Of a DNA stretch of 64,000 nt, positions 34,221-45,479 are shown in pieces. Source of the DNA: Suillus spraguei (lineage: Eukaryota; Basidiomycota; Agaricomycetes; Boletales; Suillaceae); NCBI GenBank assembly GCA_016800925.1, contig JABCPU010000203.1:57123-121122 (forward strand). The letters are read 5' to 3'. How positions within the stretch are numbered: the stretch's first letter is position 1; each line of letters opens with the position of its first letter. Below the pieces are notes generated by a model. That model saw nothing but the letters and a program-made list of their open reading frames with translations. It was not told the origin of the DNA and searched no databases. The translations under genes and the position numbers were made by a program.

Positions 34221-36440
34221 TCAATGTCCGATCTGACGTTTTATATGGCGTTGGCGATGCTGCTCCATTGGCAGGCTTCGTTCCGTTGGTGACAAGGCAT
34301 TGTAGGTCGGACATAACTGCTTCCATGCACCTACAGAAGCCATAAATGAGGTTGAGATAAGATATCAGTTCTGAGCCTTACTTGTTACGCCTTGGTTTGA
34401 TGCAATATCACTAGTATCCTCTGCGAAGACCACTGCCATACCCCTAAAGAAGTTGAATCAATCAATCAGGTCACCTAGTGGCAAGAAAACACCTACTGCT
34501 CCAAGTGGAAGTCAACGTGGCTAGAATGTGTCGTTCGGATCAACCAGGTACAGGTACAGGAACAGTATCGGAATCGTACCAGTGAAAGAACCATGGCCCT
34601 GGATTATCGGTTCTAAAGCGAATCGTCACATTGTCGCCTGAAACACCATTGCTCGTTGTATCCCGTCGGACAGGATTAGCGTAGTTGTACTCGTTGCTTC
34701 CAGCACTTCTTACAACGGAGAAGGCGTGCTATGTAATACATGAACCAGAGCGTCAACAGGATATAACAAACGATACTTACTCCGTGCAAGTGAAAAGGAT
34801 GCTGTGGTTATGGTACGTGAGAGACAAAAGGTAAAAGTTATTAGCATTACTTACCGGTGCCTCAGCCTGCCCACCAGGTATAGACAGCTCGATGGTTTTA
34901 TTGGCAGGCAAGGTGTAAACCGATCCACTGGGTTTCAGCGAAGAAGCATCCAAATTTCCGTTTATAACTTGCATTAAGATCGGAGTGGGGGGCGGGGTAT
35001 AGCTGTAACCATTGATGAGAAATCTCATGTTGCCATCCCATACGCTGACTAGATTTATCGATACATCTGCACCACCAAGCTCCGCGGCACCGGGGGCTTC
35101 AGGGTCTATCAGTGCGTGCAAGTTCTGTTCCAACAAAGGATTATTTGAAGTGAAGTTTTGAGTGACGGGATCCACAGTCGGAGCTCCAACATATCTAAGT
35201 ATCGCAGAGTTGAAACCCCCTATGGAGGTCGACACATAATCGGTATTGGGCGCCGCCTGAATCCAATAGTTGTTGATCGGCTGGTTTGCGTGCAGGATGA
35301 AAGAGTACCGTTGCCCAGCGAGAATCTGAAGCGAGTCAACTTCCAGGGGTGTTGTAAGTTCACCGTCTGCCTCGATGATTGTAAAAACGTGGCTGTCGAT
35401 CGTAAACACCAAGGTTGATTTGCATGCCATATTCATTAACCGAATGCGGTAGCGTCTTCCATACTCGACGGTCAGGTGAGAAAGAGGCACATCTGGTCCA
35501 CCTATGTAACGGCCACACCATTAATGAGAATCGAATCAGCACTATCGGTAGCGGAGACGTCGTAGACGTTCTTGTGATACCTTTGACCAGATAGTTCAAT
35601 AAAAGTATTAAAAGAGCTGATGGTCCTACCAATCCATGAGAGTAATGATGGTCGATGCTATATTGTATTGTCATGAGCACATTCAACTACACATGTAACC
35701 AAGGTTTAGACTGACCATTATCAATGTCATACATGTCCAGGTAGGGGTCCTGTGGATCATAGATGATCAAGGGTCCTCTCAGGCCTTCACCTGCATCAAC
35801 AGTGAGATTTTTTACTCGGTGAAGGATGAAAATACCAACAGTACTGGAGCTGAAAATGTGAATGATACCTATACATCGGTGAATAAATATATGCAAGGTA
35901 TAATGAAATGTCTCACCAAAATGTCCCGCTCTGGTTTACTGGCGTGAATCATACAGGAACGAATTCCCAGACGTGATGGGACACTGAGTCACCATGGCTG
36001 TTCCATCCATCTCGGCCGACCCAGGCTGCTTGATCCCATGCCAATGCTAGAGCTGAATCAGCGCCGTCCCAGAATACAAGAAGACACTGACCACGCTTGT
36101 GCTTGTGTTCATCGACTCGTCCACCAACATATTCGTGACGTTCACTTGAATGCGTTCACCCTTAATGAAGTAAATCCTCCTGGTACGGACAACCACATAA
36201 ATAGACCACTACCTTCTGTGCAAAGAGGACTGGTCCGGGGGTATGACCATTGACCACAATGGCACTGGAAATGTTTGTTAGAGATGAGATTCAACTAAAT
36301 TGCATGTAAACAACGTACTCGATCGGATAACCGTCGGGGGCGATCTTGGCGTTTGAGACGACAAGCTCAGCGTTGAGTGCCGCACAAGACGACACCAAAG
36401 CCGCTAGAAGCCACGTAGCCAGAGAGCGAACTTTTGCCAT
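34221..36440 (-). pseudogene. Laccase (multicopper oxidase) gene with two apparent frameshifts
   Basis: The start at 36,440 gives a secretion signal (MAKVRSLATWLLAALVSSCA). Copper-binding loop L1 is [20 protein letters not shown] then QCPI; L2 is SGTFWYHSHFQLQYCEGLRG; L3 is [18 protein letters not shown]4 is HCHVDFHLEQGM. All ten His and the type-1 Cys are visible once about eleven short introns are removed. The C-terminal AWKQLCPTYNALSP is followed by a stop at 34,221. Two places lose frame: near 35,948 (between SFLYD and [11 protein letters not shown] one base is missing) and near 35,508 (after DSILING, before GGPDVPLSHLTVEYG). Either the gene is recently inactivated or the sequence has base-call errors. 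Laccases oxidise phenols with reduction of oxygen to water, outside the cell. The axial position after L4 is Met rather than the usual Leu or Phe. Confidence 0.85.
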
Positions 36441-37737
36441 CACCAATGTTACTGAGAGTCTGTCTGAGGTCTCGTAGGTTGAGAAATTTATTTTATCGTT
36501 CCTTCCCTTAGACCCTTACGTTAAATTGCTGTGGATATGGTGATAGTCGGAGGCAGTTAGCCTGGAGGAACTGTATGAAGAAGTTGATGTTGAAATGGAA
36601 CTCGCACCGTGATACCACCAAGTTTGTAGGATTCACATTTGAGATTCCTCTAGGCCCAGCATGGTTGACTGATGCATGACGATTCAACATGCGAACTATC
36701 CGGAACTCGAAGTAAAAGCACGAACGCCGACCAGCTGCCCGAGTAAGGGACCGAATCGAATGGGTAAATTAGATTCTGGTAGTACGTACCAGTTCGGATC
36801 ATACTCGGCTCCTTCAAACTCTGAACGCATTCCGAAGTAGAACGGCTCCCCGATCGAGTGAAGCGAAACTGAAACACTGGACCACACGCGGGATAAGTAT
36901 GATTATTACGTTACGTAAAGTTCACCATCCTCGCGCATACCTATTCTACACCAGTACTGTCCTGCCACCATGTTTGTTCGCGCGAGAGCTTGAACGCCTA
37001 CTACAATGTATTCATACATTCAATTCCCCTCTGATACCGCCAACAGAACCGTTGCTGCTCCGAATTCTGCTCCACTCATACACCAATTTGGCTTCTTCAT
37101 CTTCATGTCCCTCTCTCCCATACAGAACTTGGATGTGTGATGGTGTAGCCTTTTTTCAATAGTATTTTGATCCTTACAGTTTCAATTGTGAACCAACTTA
37201 AATTTTCATGTCTTTGGTTTGCTGATGAGATGAAAATAGGATGGGGAAATTTATCCGGCATGCAGCGGAAATCACTGAGAAGGCGCCAGGTAGCGGCAGC
37301 TGGGGAGAGACGTACGTGCTAGCAGATGACTTTTATTTCGTGACAGGTCGTGAGAAAATTTCCGAAATAAAATGCAAGTGCACGGTCGCAATGTGGACAA
37401 CATTTGCTATATACACTAACCTGAACAATGATGTTCTGTATTCATGACAGGCTACCATCTCTATGGAAATGAACGTGAGGCAAGTCAATAATGCATGCTT
37501 GAACCGTTTGTGAACAGGCTTGTAAATTCTTGCCACCTGCTAGGATCAAAAGCAAACCGTCTCTTGCCACATTTTGTCGAGAAGTCGAATTCTTGCACTC
37601 GCGATGATTCGGATCGCAACTACCTCATCATTGCTTTTTCGAGGGGTGACATTTCATACGTGCCACGGTCATCGCGTTCGCTGGCACATAACTTGTGGTA
37701 TATAATGGGGCTACTGAGTATTACTTTCCAGTAATCC
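36441..37737. promoter_or_regulatory. Divergent spacer: laccase upstream region and aspartic protease promoter
   Basis: A TATA box TATATAAT lies at 37,699-37,706, 32 bases before the protease ATG. Bases 37,456-37,737 are collinear with the region upstream of the second protease copy (inverted, 61,660-61,890): ATGGAAATGAACGTGAGG, CTTGCCACCTGC, CATCATTGCTTTT, CGCTGGCACATAAC and the TATA box are all kept. At 36,696-36,887 a minus-strand frame (FYFGMRSEFEGAEYDPNWYV) may be a relic of an unknown gene. Confidence 0.6.
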
Positions 37738-39198
37738 ATGTTCCTCGCTGTATACCTGTTGATACTTCTCCTGGCTTTGTTAATCACGGGATCGCCCGTT
37801 GAAGTTCGCAATTCCTCCATCACCATCCCCCTTAGCAGGAGGCTAAACTTCTCTAATGGTACTATTACCCCCGTGCAGCACGACACAATGACCTTTGGCC
37901 GGCGTGCTGGTGGCATTTCTGTACCACGAGGTTCTTCTACATACACCACATACTTTGGCGTGGGCAATCCCCGCACAGTCTGTCAGTTCAATACTGAGAA
38001 AACATGCGGCTGCTAATGTATTATTGAAGATACCTTGATTATCGACTCCGGTAGCTCGGTCACATGGGTTAGCGCCGACGCTACATACGAGGCAACCGAC
38101 ACCAGCGTCAACACTGAATGGATTGTAGAGGAAATATACGGTACTAAGGCGAATCCGTATGCCTCCTTCTCTGGTACGACAACGATATAATATCACAAGC
38201 TGAAAATACCTACGATTATCCATAGGATCTATCTACCTCGATACCGTCACCGTTGGTGATGGGCTCACCGTCAACCATTTCCCACTTGGTGTTGCTACTA
38301 AATCGCATAACATCAATGACTGTGACGGTATCCTTGGCATTGGGCCTAAAGCCTTGTCACGCGGCTCCCTAAAAAATGACAAGACTGCCGAGATTCAGAT
38401 TCCAACTTATACTGACTACCTGTTTGACGAAGGCAAGATTGGTCAGAACCTTGTTAGCCTTTTTTTCCAGCCCTCCACTGCGGATCCAGAGAGCGATTTC
38501 GGAGAGCTCACCTTTGGTGACCCTGACTATACCAAGTTCACTGGTAACATTGTATACACGTAAGCTACATCAGCTCCTAAACAAATACAAGCTGATTGTT
38601 TCAGTCCTATCACCGCCGCCCCCGCCTCAAGGAACTATTGGGGGATCAATCTGAGCATCACCTACGGTTCCACGGAGATCTTGTACACCACTGCTGGTAT
38701 CATCGATACTGGTAGCCCCTTTATTTATATTGCCTCTGGTGTGTATTTAGAATGCAGCGAGTAATAATGATTTAATCAGCGCTCGATAGATGCCTATGCC
38801 AAGTACCAGGTTGTAACCGGCGCTACTTTCGATCAGGAAACTAGTCTTCTCCGTATTTCCCTTGACCAGTACCGTGCCCTACAGAACTTGGACTTCCGTA
38901 TTGGCGGCGTACGTCAATTCTGTCAGGCCTCACATCCCTTATTCACCATTTTGTACAGGAAATATTCAGTCTCACCCCCAACGCCCAAATCTGGCCTCGT
39001 TCTCTCAATAACAGGCTTAATGGTGGTGTTGAAAATGGCATATATCTCATCGTTGCCGACTATCACTCACCCTCTGGCCGAGGACACGACTTTCTTAATG
39101 GCTACCCATTTATCCAGCGCTTCTACGTTGTGTTAGATAGCTCCCACTTTCGCGTCGGTTTTGCCAAAACCCGGTTCACTAATGCCACCACCAACTAA
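37738..39198 (+). CDS. Secreted pepsin-like aspartic protease (A1, polyporopepsin type), copy 1
   Basis: Six exons (37738-37981, 38030-38173, 38226-38559, 38605-38738, 38790-38908 and 38959-39198) give 1,215 bases, 404 residues, one frame. The signal peptide MFLAVYLLILLLALLITGSP is followed by a propeptide (VEVRNSSITIPLSRRLNFSN), then NPRTVYTLIIDSGSSVTWV with the first catalytic Asp (DSG in place of the usual DTG), the YLDTVTVGD strand, DCDGILGIGPKALSRGSL, GELTFGDPDYTKFTGNIVYT, WGINLSITYG, the second catalytic motif AGIIDTGSPFIYIAS, then IYLIVADYHSPSGRGHDFLN and FIQRFYVVLDSSHFRVGFA. It cleaves proteins at acidic pH outside the cell. Copy 2 at 60,162-61,659 and a fragment at 43,004-43,210 are paralogues. 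This copy looks intact. Confidence 0.92.
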
Positions 39199-39630
39199 TA
39201 TGGAATTGCTAAAGTACACAAATGATCGTTTTTCAGACACAAAGCAACGTACGGAGTTGTACGGAAAAGGCTATGGCTTGGTTGGGTTTCTGTATGACTA
39301 GATTATGGTAATACAAGAAATCCGCACGCTTACGGACGGTTCCGTTGTAACCTGGTCATGAAGTGTACGTTATGTCTCCCATATAGAGATGGAACTAAAA
39401 GATAAGTCAGCGTCGTGATAAGAACCGCTTATATTAATGGTACCTAAAAGACAAGTTTATGGACGGAACACAGTAAGAGACGGACAGCATGCAGTATCAG
39501 TAAAACCTCGAGTCTATTTTTGGCTCTGAGTTTCTTTTTCACAAATTTTTTCATAAGACATCGCACGAAAATAGAAAAAAAGGCCACTCGCCCTCTGAAT
39601 TCTACTTTACTGCTCTTGAAAATTACTTAC
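39199..39630. other. 3' flank of protease 1, nothing recognised
   Basis: A/T-rich sequence up to the left inverted repeat of the composite element. Confidence 0.45.
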
Positions 39631-39759
39631 CAGCCATTGGATGACTTTCCGTAGGCAAAATAATTCAGAATAGAATATACCGGAGTCTCAAAAATATTAC
39701 CAATACCGCTGATATGTTAATGTATACTGAAATAATCCCCCATATGCTCATTCAATCAA

Positions 39760-40341
39760 GTTTAGTCTGCAATCACCCTCATATCCATTGTTCCTCACAC
39801 CGCTGATGTCGAACACCTCTTCTCGGACATGGGTAGCACTCAGTCTCCGAAGTGTTGCAATCTCTCGGTAGACACATTCGAAGCACTGGCAAAGATTCGA
39901 GCGAATCTTCGTTACCATACTCAGCAGAAGGCTGTGGCTAACGGAAAGCCAACTTGTCGACATCATGCGCACATGCATACTGGTGCCCAGCCGGGCATTA
40001 ATGTTGATGTAGCTGCTGATCTAGAAGCCAATTTTGCGTGGGCACCACCACTCGCACCTCAGACTCAGAATGTTGATGACGATCTTGCAGGTCCTGAATC
40101 AATATCACTTGATGAGATTGACACAGCATTTGCCCTGCTGGAACATGAAAAAGATGTGACGGAACGAGTACTGATTGATGGGTTGGATGAAGTGTTGGAA
40201 GGTCAAGTTTATGATTTTGTGGAGTTGGAGCATGTTGACCAAGGTCTTCTACCGAAATCCGTCGATGACGAGATCATGGTAGTTGATCAAAGCTCACAAG
40301 ACAATGGACAGTGGGATGTGGACACGCTGATGCTCTTCTGA
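39760..40341 (+). pseudogene. hAT transposase C-terminal (dimerisation) fragment
   Basis: Open from about 39,760: TADVEHLFSDMGSTQSPKCC, LSVDTFEALAKIRANLRYHT, HHAHMHTGAQPGINVDVAAD, WAPPLAPQTQNVDDDLAGPE, and an acidic tail to TGA at 40,339-40,341. The ADVEHLFS block corresponds to the hAT C-terminal dimerisation motif, and the rest follows the agaricomycete subfamily layout as I know it. The catalytic RNase H-like core and the BED zinc finger are absent. Confidence 0.75.
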
Positions 40342-40763
40342 TGGTGTTTCTTAGCGATGATTACCATACATTGTCATATACATAGCCTTGTAGCGCTTTG
40401 AGAATTCTGCCACTTCTGCCAGTTGTGCCGGCACAATTAGATGCAAATAGTTCTGCCCACAGCACTATTTGCAGTCCAGCAGCTGCTTCTCGACAAAGAC
40501 GAGGCTGAACATTTCGGTGACGATGAGAGACTTATGGTGCTCGCTGCCGCTATCATTGCCGCATCAGGAAAACACCAAAATGGTGGGAGTACTAGTGACA
40601 GTTACATAGTCCTACATAGCTACAGTAGTGATATATAGTTAACCGAGTTACTCTATAGTCCTATGTAGCTGAAGTGAGGGCTATGCAGAGCTACCAGAGG
40701 TGCTGCGAGTGACTTGTAGTGCAGTAGCAACAGTAGCAGATTGTATCACAGAGCAGTGTAGTA

Positions 40764-41321
40764 CTAAGTAATAGCAAAAATACAAAAAGTATCTAAGTCA
40801 ATGAATGTATTCAGATAAAAATCAGTTGCCAACTCATAGGCGTTTGCGCTTGTCCACCTGGGGTTGATGAATTGTCCCATCCTTGGTATTAGGTGACATG
40901 GACGAAGAATTTCGTCGACATGAATCACGGCTGTGTTTCGATGCAGTCGTCGAGTCGAACGAGATACCTGAAGCAGGCCAGAGAAAGGGTCTGGCTCCTT
41001 GAATGGCGTGAACCATTCAATGTAAGCCAAAGCTCGAGAATACATCCCGAACTGACAAGGCAGTGTGAAAATGATACGGACTTGTGCCACTTGTGCGCCT
41101 ACAGCCTCCATATGAATTTTGCAATGGCTAAATAGTAACAACCACTTACCATCTAATGTCTGTATATTTGTGGTCCGACCGCCATTGTTGATCAGCGCCA
41201 TATCAAATTTGGCAGGGAATCCTGGCTTCCGGCCAGGACCAGGAGGTACTTTGGCTGTTGCTCTGATGCACCATCGCCGTGGTGACTCGTTTGTATTTTG
41301 GGTTCTGCTCAAGTGATTCAA
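40764..41321 (-). pseudogene. C-terminal fragment of a Plavaka/KDZ-like transposase
   Basis: Minus-strand peptides RPGPGRKPGFPAKFD-type start (GPGRKPGFPAKFDMALINNG), an intron from GTAAGT near 41,150, then AQVAQVRIIFTLPCQFG, ALAYIEWFTPFKEPDPFSGL, VSRSTRRLHRNTAVIHVDEI, RPCHLIPRMGQF, WTSANAYELATDFYLNTFID and a stop at 40,764. The order EWFTPF, SRSTR, CHLIP, W.S.N, F.LN is the C-terminus of large agaricomycete transposases that I associate with the Plavaka group. The assignment is from memory. The catalytic domain is not present. Confidence 0.6.
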
Positions 41322-41335
41322 AGGAGGTTATAAGG

Positions 41336-42026
41336 CACAACCGTGATCAGGCCGAATCCTTGAAAGAGGGTTCCTCATTTGTTTTCAAGGTACGCAGTTC
41401 ATTGTCTTAAATCACCTTTCTGAATGTTAGGTATAGGATTGGACATCGAAGACTGGGATCTACAAGACCGAATTACTGCAAGAAGGCATCAACATCATGT
41501 GGTTCACAAACCGAAATGACGAAGGTATTATCTACCACAAGTATTTCAACCCCATACCTACCGAAGTCGTTGCACTCGTTCTGACAGCCGTGAGTCACAT
41601 CCCGTATTCTTACATTGAAGTCTATGGCACTGAAGATGCCTCATCATTGATAGATTGAGTGTTGCATTGACGAGTGGGCTCAAGGTCTCAAGGAAGATAT
41701 CAAATTCACATCAGCTACCTATGGTTCTGTCTACAAAGGTCATTTGGCCTCATTGCAGCGCTTTCAACAACACACAGCGCCTTATAAACTTCTCGAGAAG
41801 ATTTGTGACAATCTCCATGACACGGCTCGGTATGTTTCACTTCAATTTTATAAGCCCTAGCCTAACATTTGTGCTTTTGAGCTTCCATGCTGGTGTCCAG
41901 CCACTTGCTATGATATTGGCTGCACCCCACCAGATTAACGACGACGCATTTGAAGATGCGATTCGAGAATACCAGCTTGAAGAGCAGGACACTGTGGAGG
42001 ATAATGAGAGTTCAGGGGCAGGATGA
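41336..42026 (+). pseudogene. DUF6532-domain protein, C-terminal fragment
   Basis: Exons join across short introns: RDQAESLKEGSSFVFK at about 41,343-41,390, VQDWTSKTGIYKTELLQEGI then NIMWFTNRNDEGIIYHKYFN, PIPTEVVALVLTAVECCIDE, WAQGLKEDIKFTSATYGSVY, KGHLASLQRFQQHTAPYKLL, EKICDNLHDTARFHAGVQPL, then an acidic tail (EDAIREYQLEEQDTVEDNES) to TGA at 42,024-42,026. This is the helical domain catalogued as DUF6532, expanded in Agaricomycetes and of unknown function. The N-terminal half is missing. Its position inside inverted repeats suggests it was carried or trapped by a transposon. Confidence 0.7.
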
Positions 42027-42661
42027 TGATGTGGGGGCTAGCGAGAGCAGCAGGCAAGGATTGAGGTATTAATTGAATCTGCTACTAGCTTGTTTGACGT
42101 GTTTGAATTCATTTATTTTCATGCTATTTTGTGTGCTACTTTCCCTACAGTGTGCTATATAACTCCTTGGAGCGGCTGGTAGCTGCCTGTAGGAGCATTC
42201 CTATGAACTACAGGCTACTACAAGCTACTACAGTATTGCCTCATAGTACTATGTAATACTACATAGTTGCCTTACTGGCTATATACAAGGCAGGTAGCTC
42301 CCAAGCTCTGCTGACTATGCTGACTATATAGCACTATATAGTCAGCTTGCTTTTTCCTGATGCGGGAGTGAGGTATCACAGATAGAACATCAGAAGTGAC
42401 GGGAAATTGATACTACTAGGTTGCATTGGGTGAGATTGGAGGCACCGGTGGCATACAGGTCAGGTAGGCACTCCATTAGTGGGCACTTAGAATCACCTAG
42501 ATAGTGGCGGGAGAGAAAGACTTTAGCGTACTTGACGAAAAGTTGAAACGTACACTGTAAATGAACAGCGGCATTGCGGCACACCTGCCTAATAAGGGTA
42601 AATATATGATATGATATTCTAATCAGAATATTTCAGCCTACGGAAAGTCATCCATTGACTG

Positions 42662-43003
42662 ATCAATGTAAAGTATGAAAAGTGGTAAAAATAAAGAAAA
42701 AGGCATCATGCAAAGTGTGAAAAAGCCTCAGATCGAAGCAGTGGGTACAGCTGCTGGAGCTGATACTCTGCCCACAATAGCCTTGTGGTGGCCCTCAAGG
42801 CAGGGGTGAGTGTATTGAAGTCTCTCACAAGGTCAATCAACAAATATTGGTATATTTTACAGCCAAGGATGACTATGTATACTGCGAGAAATTTGATTTG
42901 TTCATGGCTTGTCATGTATACTTACCAATATAAGTCCAGCAAGAGGAGTTTGTGACAAAGTCATAACATACTGCCATCACAACTACATAGGAGCTGAGGT
43001 AGC
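42662..43003. other. Spacer, nothing recognised
   Basis: A 69-codon minus frame (42,706-42,915) has no domain and is not called. Confidence 0.4.
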
Positions 43004-43210
43004 TTATGTGTATAAAATGGTACCATAGTACTTGGTAGAGTCAGGTCCACTAAAGGTGAGCACTCTGACTTCGCTGTCTGGTTCCATAGTGAGGGGTTGG
43101 AAAAAGACACCAACAATGTTCTTGCTAATCTTGCCTTGGTTGAACAGATAGTCAGTGAAAGTTAGGATTGCAGCCCATACTGTCATATTGATATATCCAA
43201 ACTGGCTCAT
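43004..43210 (-). pseudogene. Aspartic protease fragment (copy 3)
   Basis: The minus-strand peptide LTFTDYLFNQGKISKNIVGV, FFQPLTMEPDSE, LTFSGPDSTKYYGTILYT aligns with the third exon of protease 1 (YTDYLFDEGKIGQNLVSLFF, TFGDPDYTKFTGNIVYT). The fragment stops at the same exon border, with TGTATAAAATGG downstream as in copy 2. Upstream exons and both catalytic motifs are absent. Confidence 0.8.
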
Positions 43211-43319
43211 CAGTAAACCACAAATTTCTCCCCAGACAATGCCTATTTTGACAGTTTCACACAGTTACCCAGACTCTCACAGAGCAGACAGTGCTCACAT
43301 AAGGCATATAAGCACGGAA

Positions 43320-44850
43320 GGGTAATGTCATATACCATACTTCTGATCTCAGATCCTGTCATATACCATACTTCTAATCTCAGATCTGACCATATCCGAT
43401 CAGATCCGATCGATTCCATATCCGTCTGGTCCACAGATCCTGTCCGGACCACCCATCTGAATGTGCTCACTTCTCGCACCTTAACTCCCTTGTGTATATC
43501 TGCGTCTATCTCCTTTCGTCATTCCTCCTGTTTCTGGTATTCCGGCTGTTTATATTTCCGTCCTGTGTCACTGATCTGTTTCCTGTGTTCATTTCTGATT
43601 CATGCTTACTGATCCGCTGTGCATTAACTAATAGACTTCCGTTACACTTCGTACATAGCCCTCGGTCCCGGACTTGTTGATTATCCGTCTTAGATACTTA
43701 CAGTATATAAACCACTTGTAGATCTCCGTAGAACCTTAGTTCGAATATCATTTTAGATTCTGCTTATTCCGCTTCTTCCGGACTTGAGCCACCCTCTGCT
43801 CTAAAGTCACCTTCCGAGACTTAAGATTGATTCCTATAGTCTAAATCTCCGACTCTATCTTTGGATAGTCTACCTCCATTAGTTTCTAGTTAGGAACTCA
43901 TTCCGAAGCTAGCCTTAATCTTTGTTCTATCCTTACGTTCCGAATAACCTTCGGACGTATCATATCCGATACCTTCGGACGCCCAGATCCAATACCTTCA
44001 GATGCCCGGATCCGTCACGCAACTCCTTCCGGATCTTCGGACGAATAACTTCTCCCTGAAATAAGGGGCATTACTCGAGAAAGGGGCACAGTGCATGAAC
44101 TGAGGCCAAAGCCCTTTGGATCTCTCTACCTTTGAGTACGGTCTTAACAGATCCAATCAGATCCGATTGATCCTACTTCCGTCCGGTCCACAGATCCTGT
44201 CCGGATCACCCATCCAAAAGTCCCTACTTCTTGCACTCTAACTCCCTTGTGGACATCTGTGTCTACCTCCTTTTGGAAATCCTCCTGTCTTCGGTATTCC
44301 AGCTGTGTATATCTCCTTCTGCTTATTGATCTGTTACCTGTGTCTCATTTCTGACTCATGCTTACTGATCCACTGTGCATTAACTAATAGACTTCTGTTA
44401 TACATCGTACATAGCCCTTGGTCCCGGACTTGTTGATTATCTGTGCTAGTTACTTACAGTATATAAACCACTTGTAAATCTCCATAGAACCTTAGTTCGA
44501 ATATCATCTTAGATTCTGCTCAATCTGTTCCTCCAGACTTGAGTTATTTCCAGCTCTGGTAATCTTCTGAGACTTAGGATTGATTCCTATAAGTCTACAT
44601 CTGTTGGTTTCTAGTTAGGAACTTGTTTCCGAGACAGTCTTATTCCTTGTATTATCTCCACATTCTGGATAACCTTCGGACACGTCATATCTGATACCTT
44701 TGGATGTCCAGATCCATTCGCAACCACTTCCAGATCTTTGGACATATCTCTGTCCTCTGAAATAAGGGGCATTATTTGGGAAAGGGGCACAGTGTACAAA
44801 CTGAGGCCAAAGCCCTTCGGATCTCTTACCCCTTGAGTACAGTCTTAACA
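43320..44850 (-). repeat. Two tandem LTR-like copies (about 760 and 701 bases)
   Basis: Bases 43,390-44,149 and 44,150-44,850 align along nearly their whole length: GTCCACAGATCCTGTCCGGA, CTAATAGACTTC, CATAGCCC, GGTCCCGGACTTGTTGATTA, ACTTACAGTATATAAACCAC, GAACCTTAGTTCGAATATCA, AAATAAGGGGCATTA. On the minus strand each begins TGTTAAGAC (at 44,850 and 44,149), an LTR-like start, and carries a TATA-type box (complement of ATATAAACC). They lie directly head to tail with no internal region, as after unequal recombination between LTRs. A 33-base unit (CATATACCATACTTCT) is itself duplicated at 43,327-43,380. The motif GGCACAGTG...CTGAGGCCAAAGCCC is shared with the second LTR family below. Confidence 0.7.
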
Positions 44851-45079
44851 GTATATTCAAACTCACACCTTCCGAGTACATCCTTCAAACCATCCCACAT
44901 CATGCCTCCCCATAAAACTCAGAACACCCTCCAAGGAGCCAGACTTGGTCCGATCCAATGAGATCCCACACCCATCATCCAAACATTCACCAGCTTCTCT
45001 CAATGCTGTGCACACATATTACAGTGAACTATCTCCGTATTATATGAGTGAACGGATGTGCATAATATCCCGTATGATA

Positions 45080-45445
45080 CGGGCCGGCAGACCATGGCCC
45101 ATGGTAGAGATATCCTCGTTCATGATGGATGGGCCAGGAGGAATATTATTCCGATGACGGCGGGTGGGCCCATGCAAGGAATATGTAGAGTAGATGAGTG
45201 GGCCGATGTACATGAATATTTGATAGATGGATGGGCCGAGGTAGTTGGATATTATGTAGATGGGTGTACCAAGGTAGATGTGTATCAGATAGACAGGTAT
45301 GTGAAGGGTACTTGTTATCACATACACGGGTGGGCCCAGATGCATATTAGACGGGTGGGCTGAGGGTGTTGTACAGTATATTATATTAGATGGGTGGCCG
45401 AGGGTGGTATAAAATATAGATGGGTGGGCCCATGTGTATGATAAT
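45080..45445. repeat. GGCCCACC minisatellite, forward array
   Basis: Degenerate units of about 30-40 bases built on GATGGGTGGGCCGAGGTAGT followed by an A/T-rich spacer (TATTATGTA). About ten units. The same unit occurs reversed at 54,545-54,950 (CTCGGCCCACCCATC). Confidence 0.8.
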
Positions 45446-45479
45446 TGTGGACATGATGGAGCTGAGGTAGTTGCATATC

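Larger units (their letters stand above)
39631..42661. mobile_element. 3.0-kb composite element bounded by 26-base inverted repeats
   Basis: The left end at 39,631 reads CAGCCATTGGATGACTTTCC then GTAGGC. The reverse complement of 42,636-42,661 reads CAGTCAATGGATGACTTTCC then GTAGGC: two mismatches in 26, with similarity fading inward. The CAG start and the hAT C-terminal fragment inside point to the hAT superfamily, but the flanking 8-mers (TTACTTAC left, ATCAATGT right) do not form a target duplication. The interior carries a hAT fragment, a reverse-oriented Plavaka-like fragment and a DUF6532 fragment, plus CTACATAG-rich stretches at 40,600-40,745 and 42,190-42,350. Nested insertions are likely. 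Confidence 0.6.

Noticed and set aside
40441..40638. 65-codon frame MQIVLPTALFAVQQLLL-DKD as a gene
   Set aside because: Short, inside the composite element, between transposase fragments, with no known domain; possibly another eroded transposon piece.
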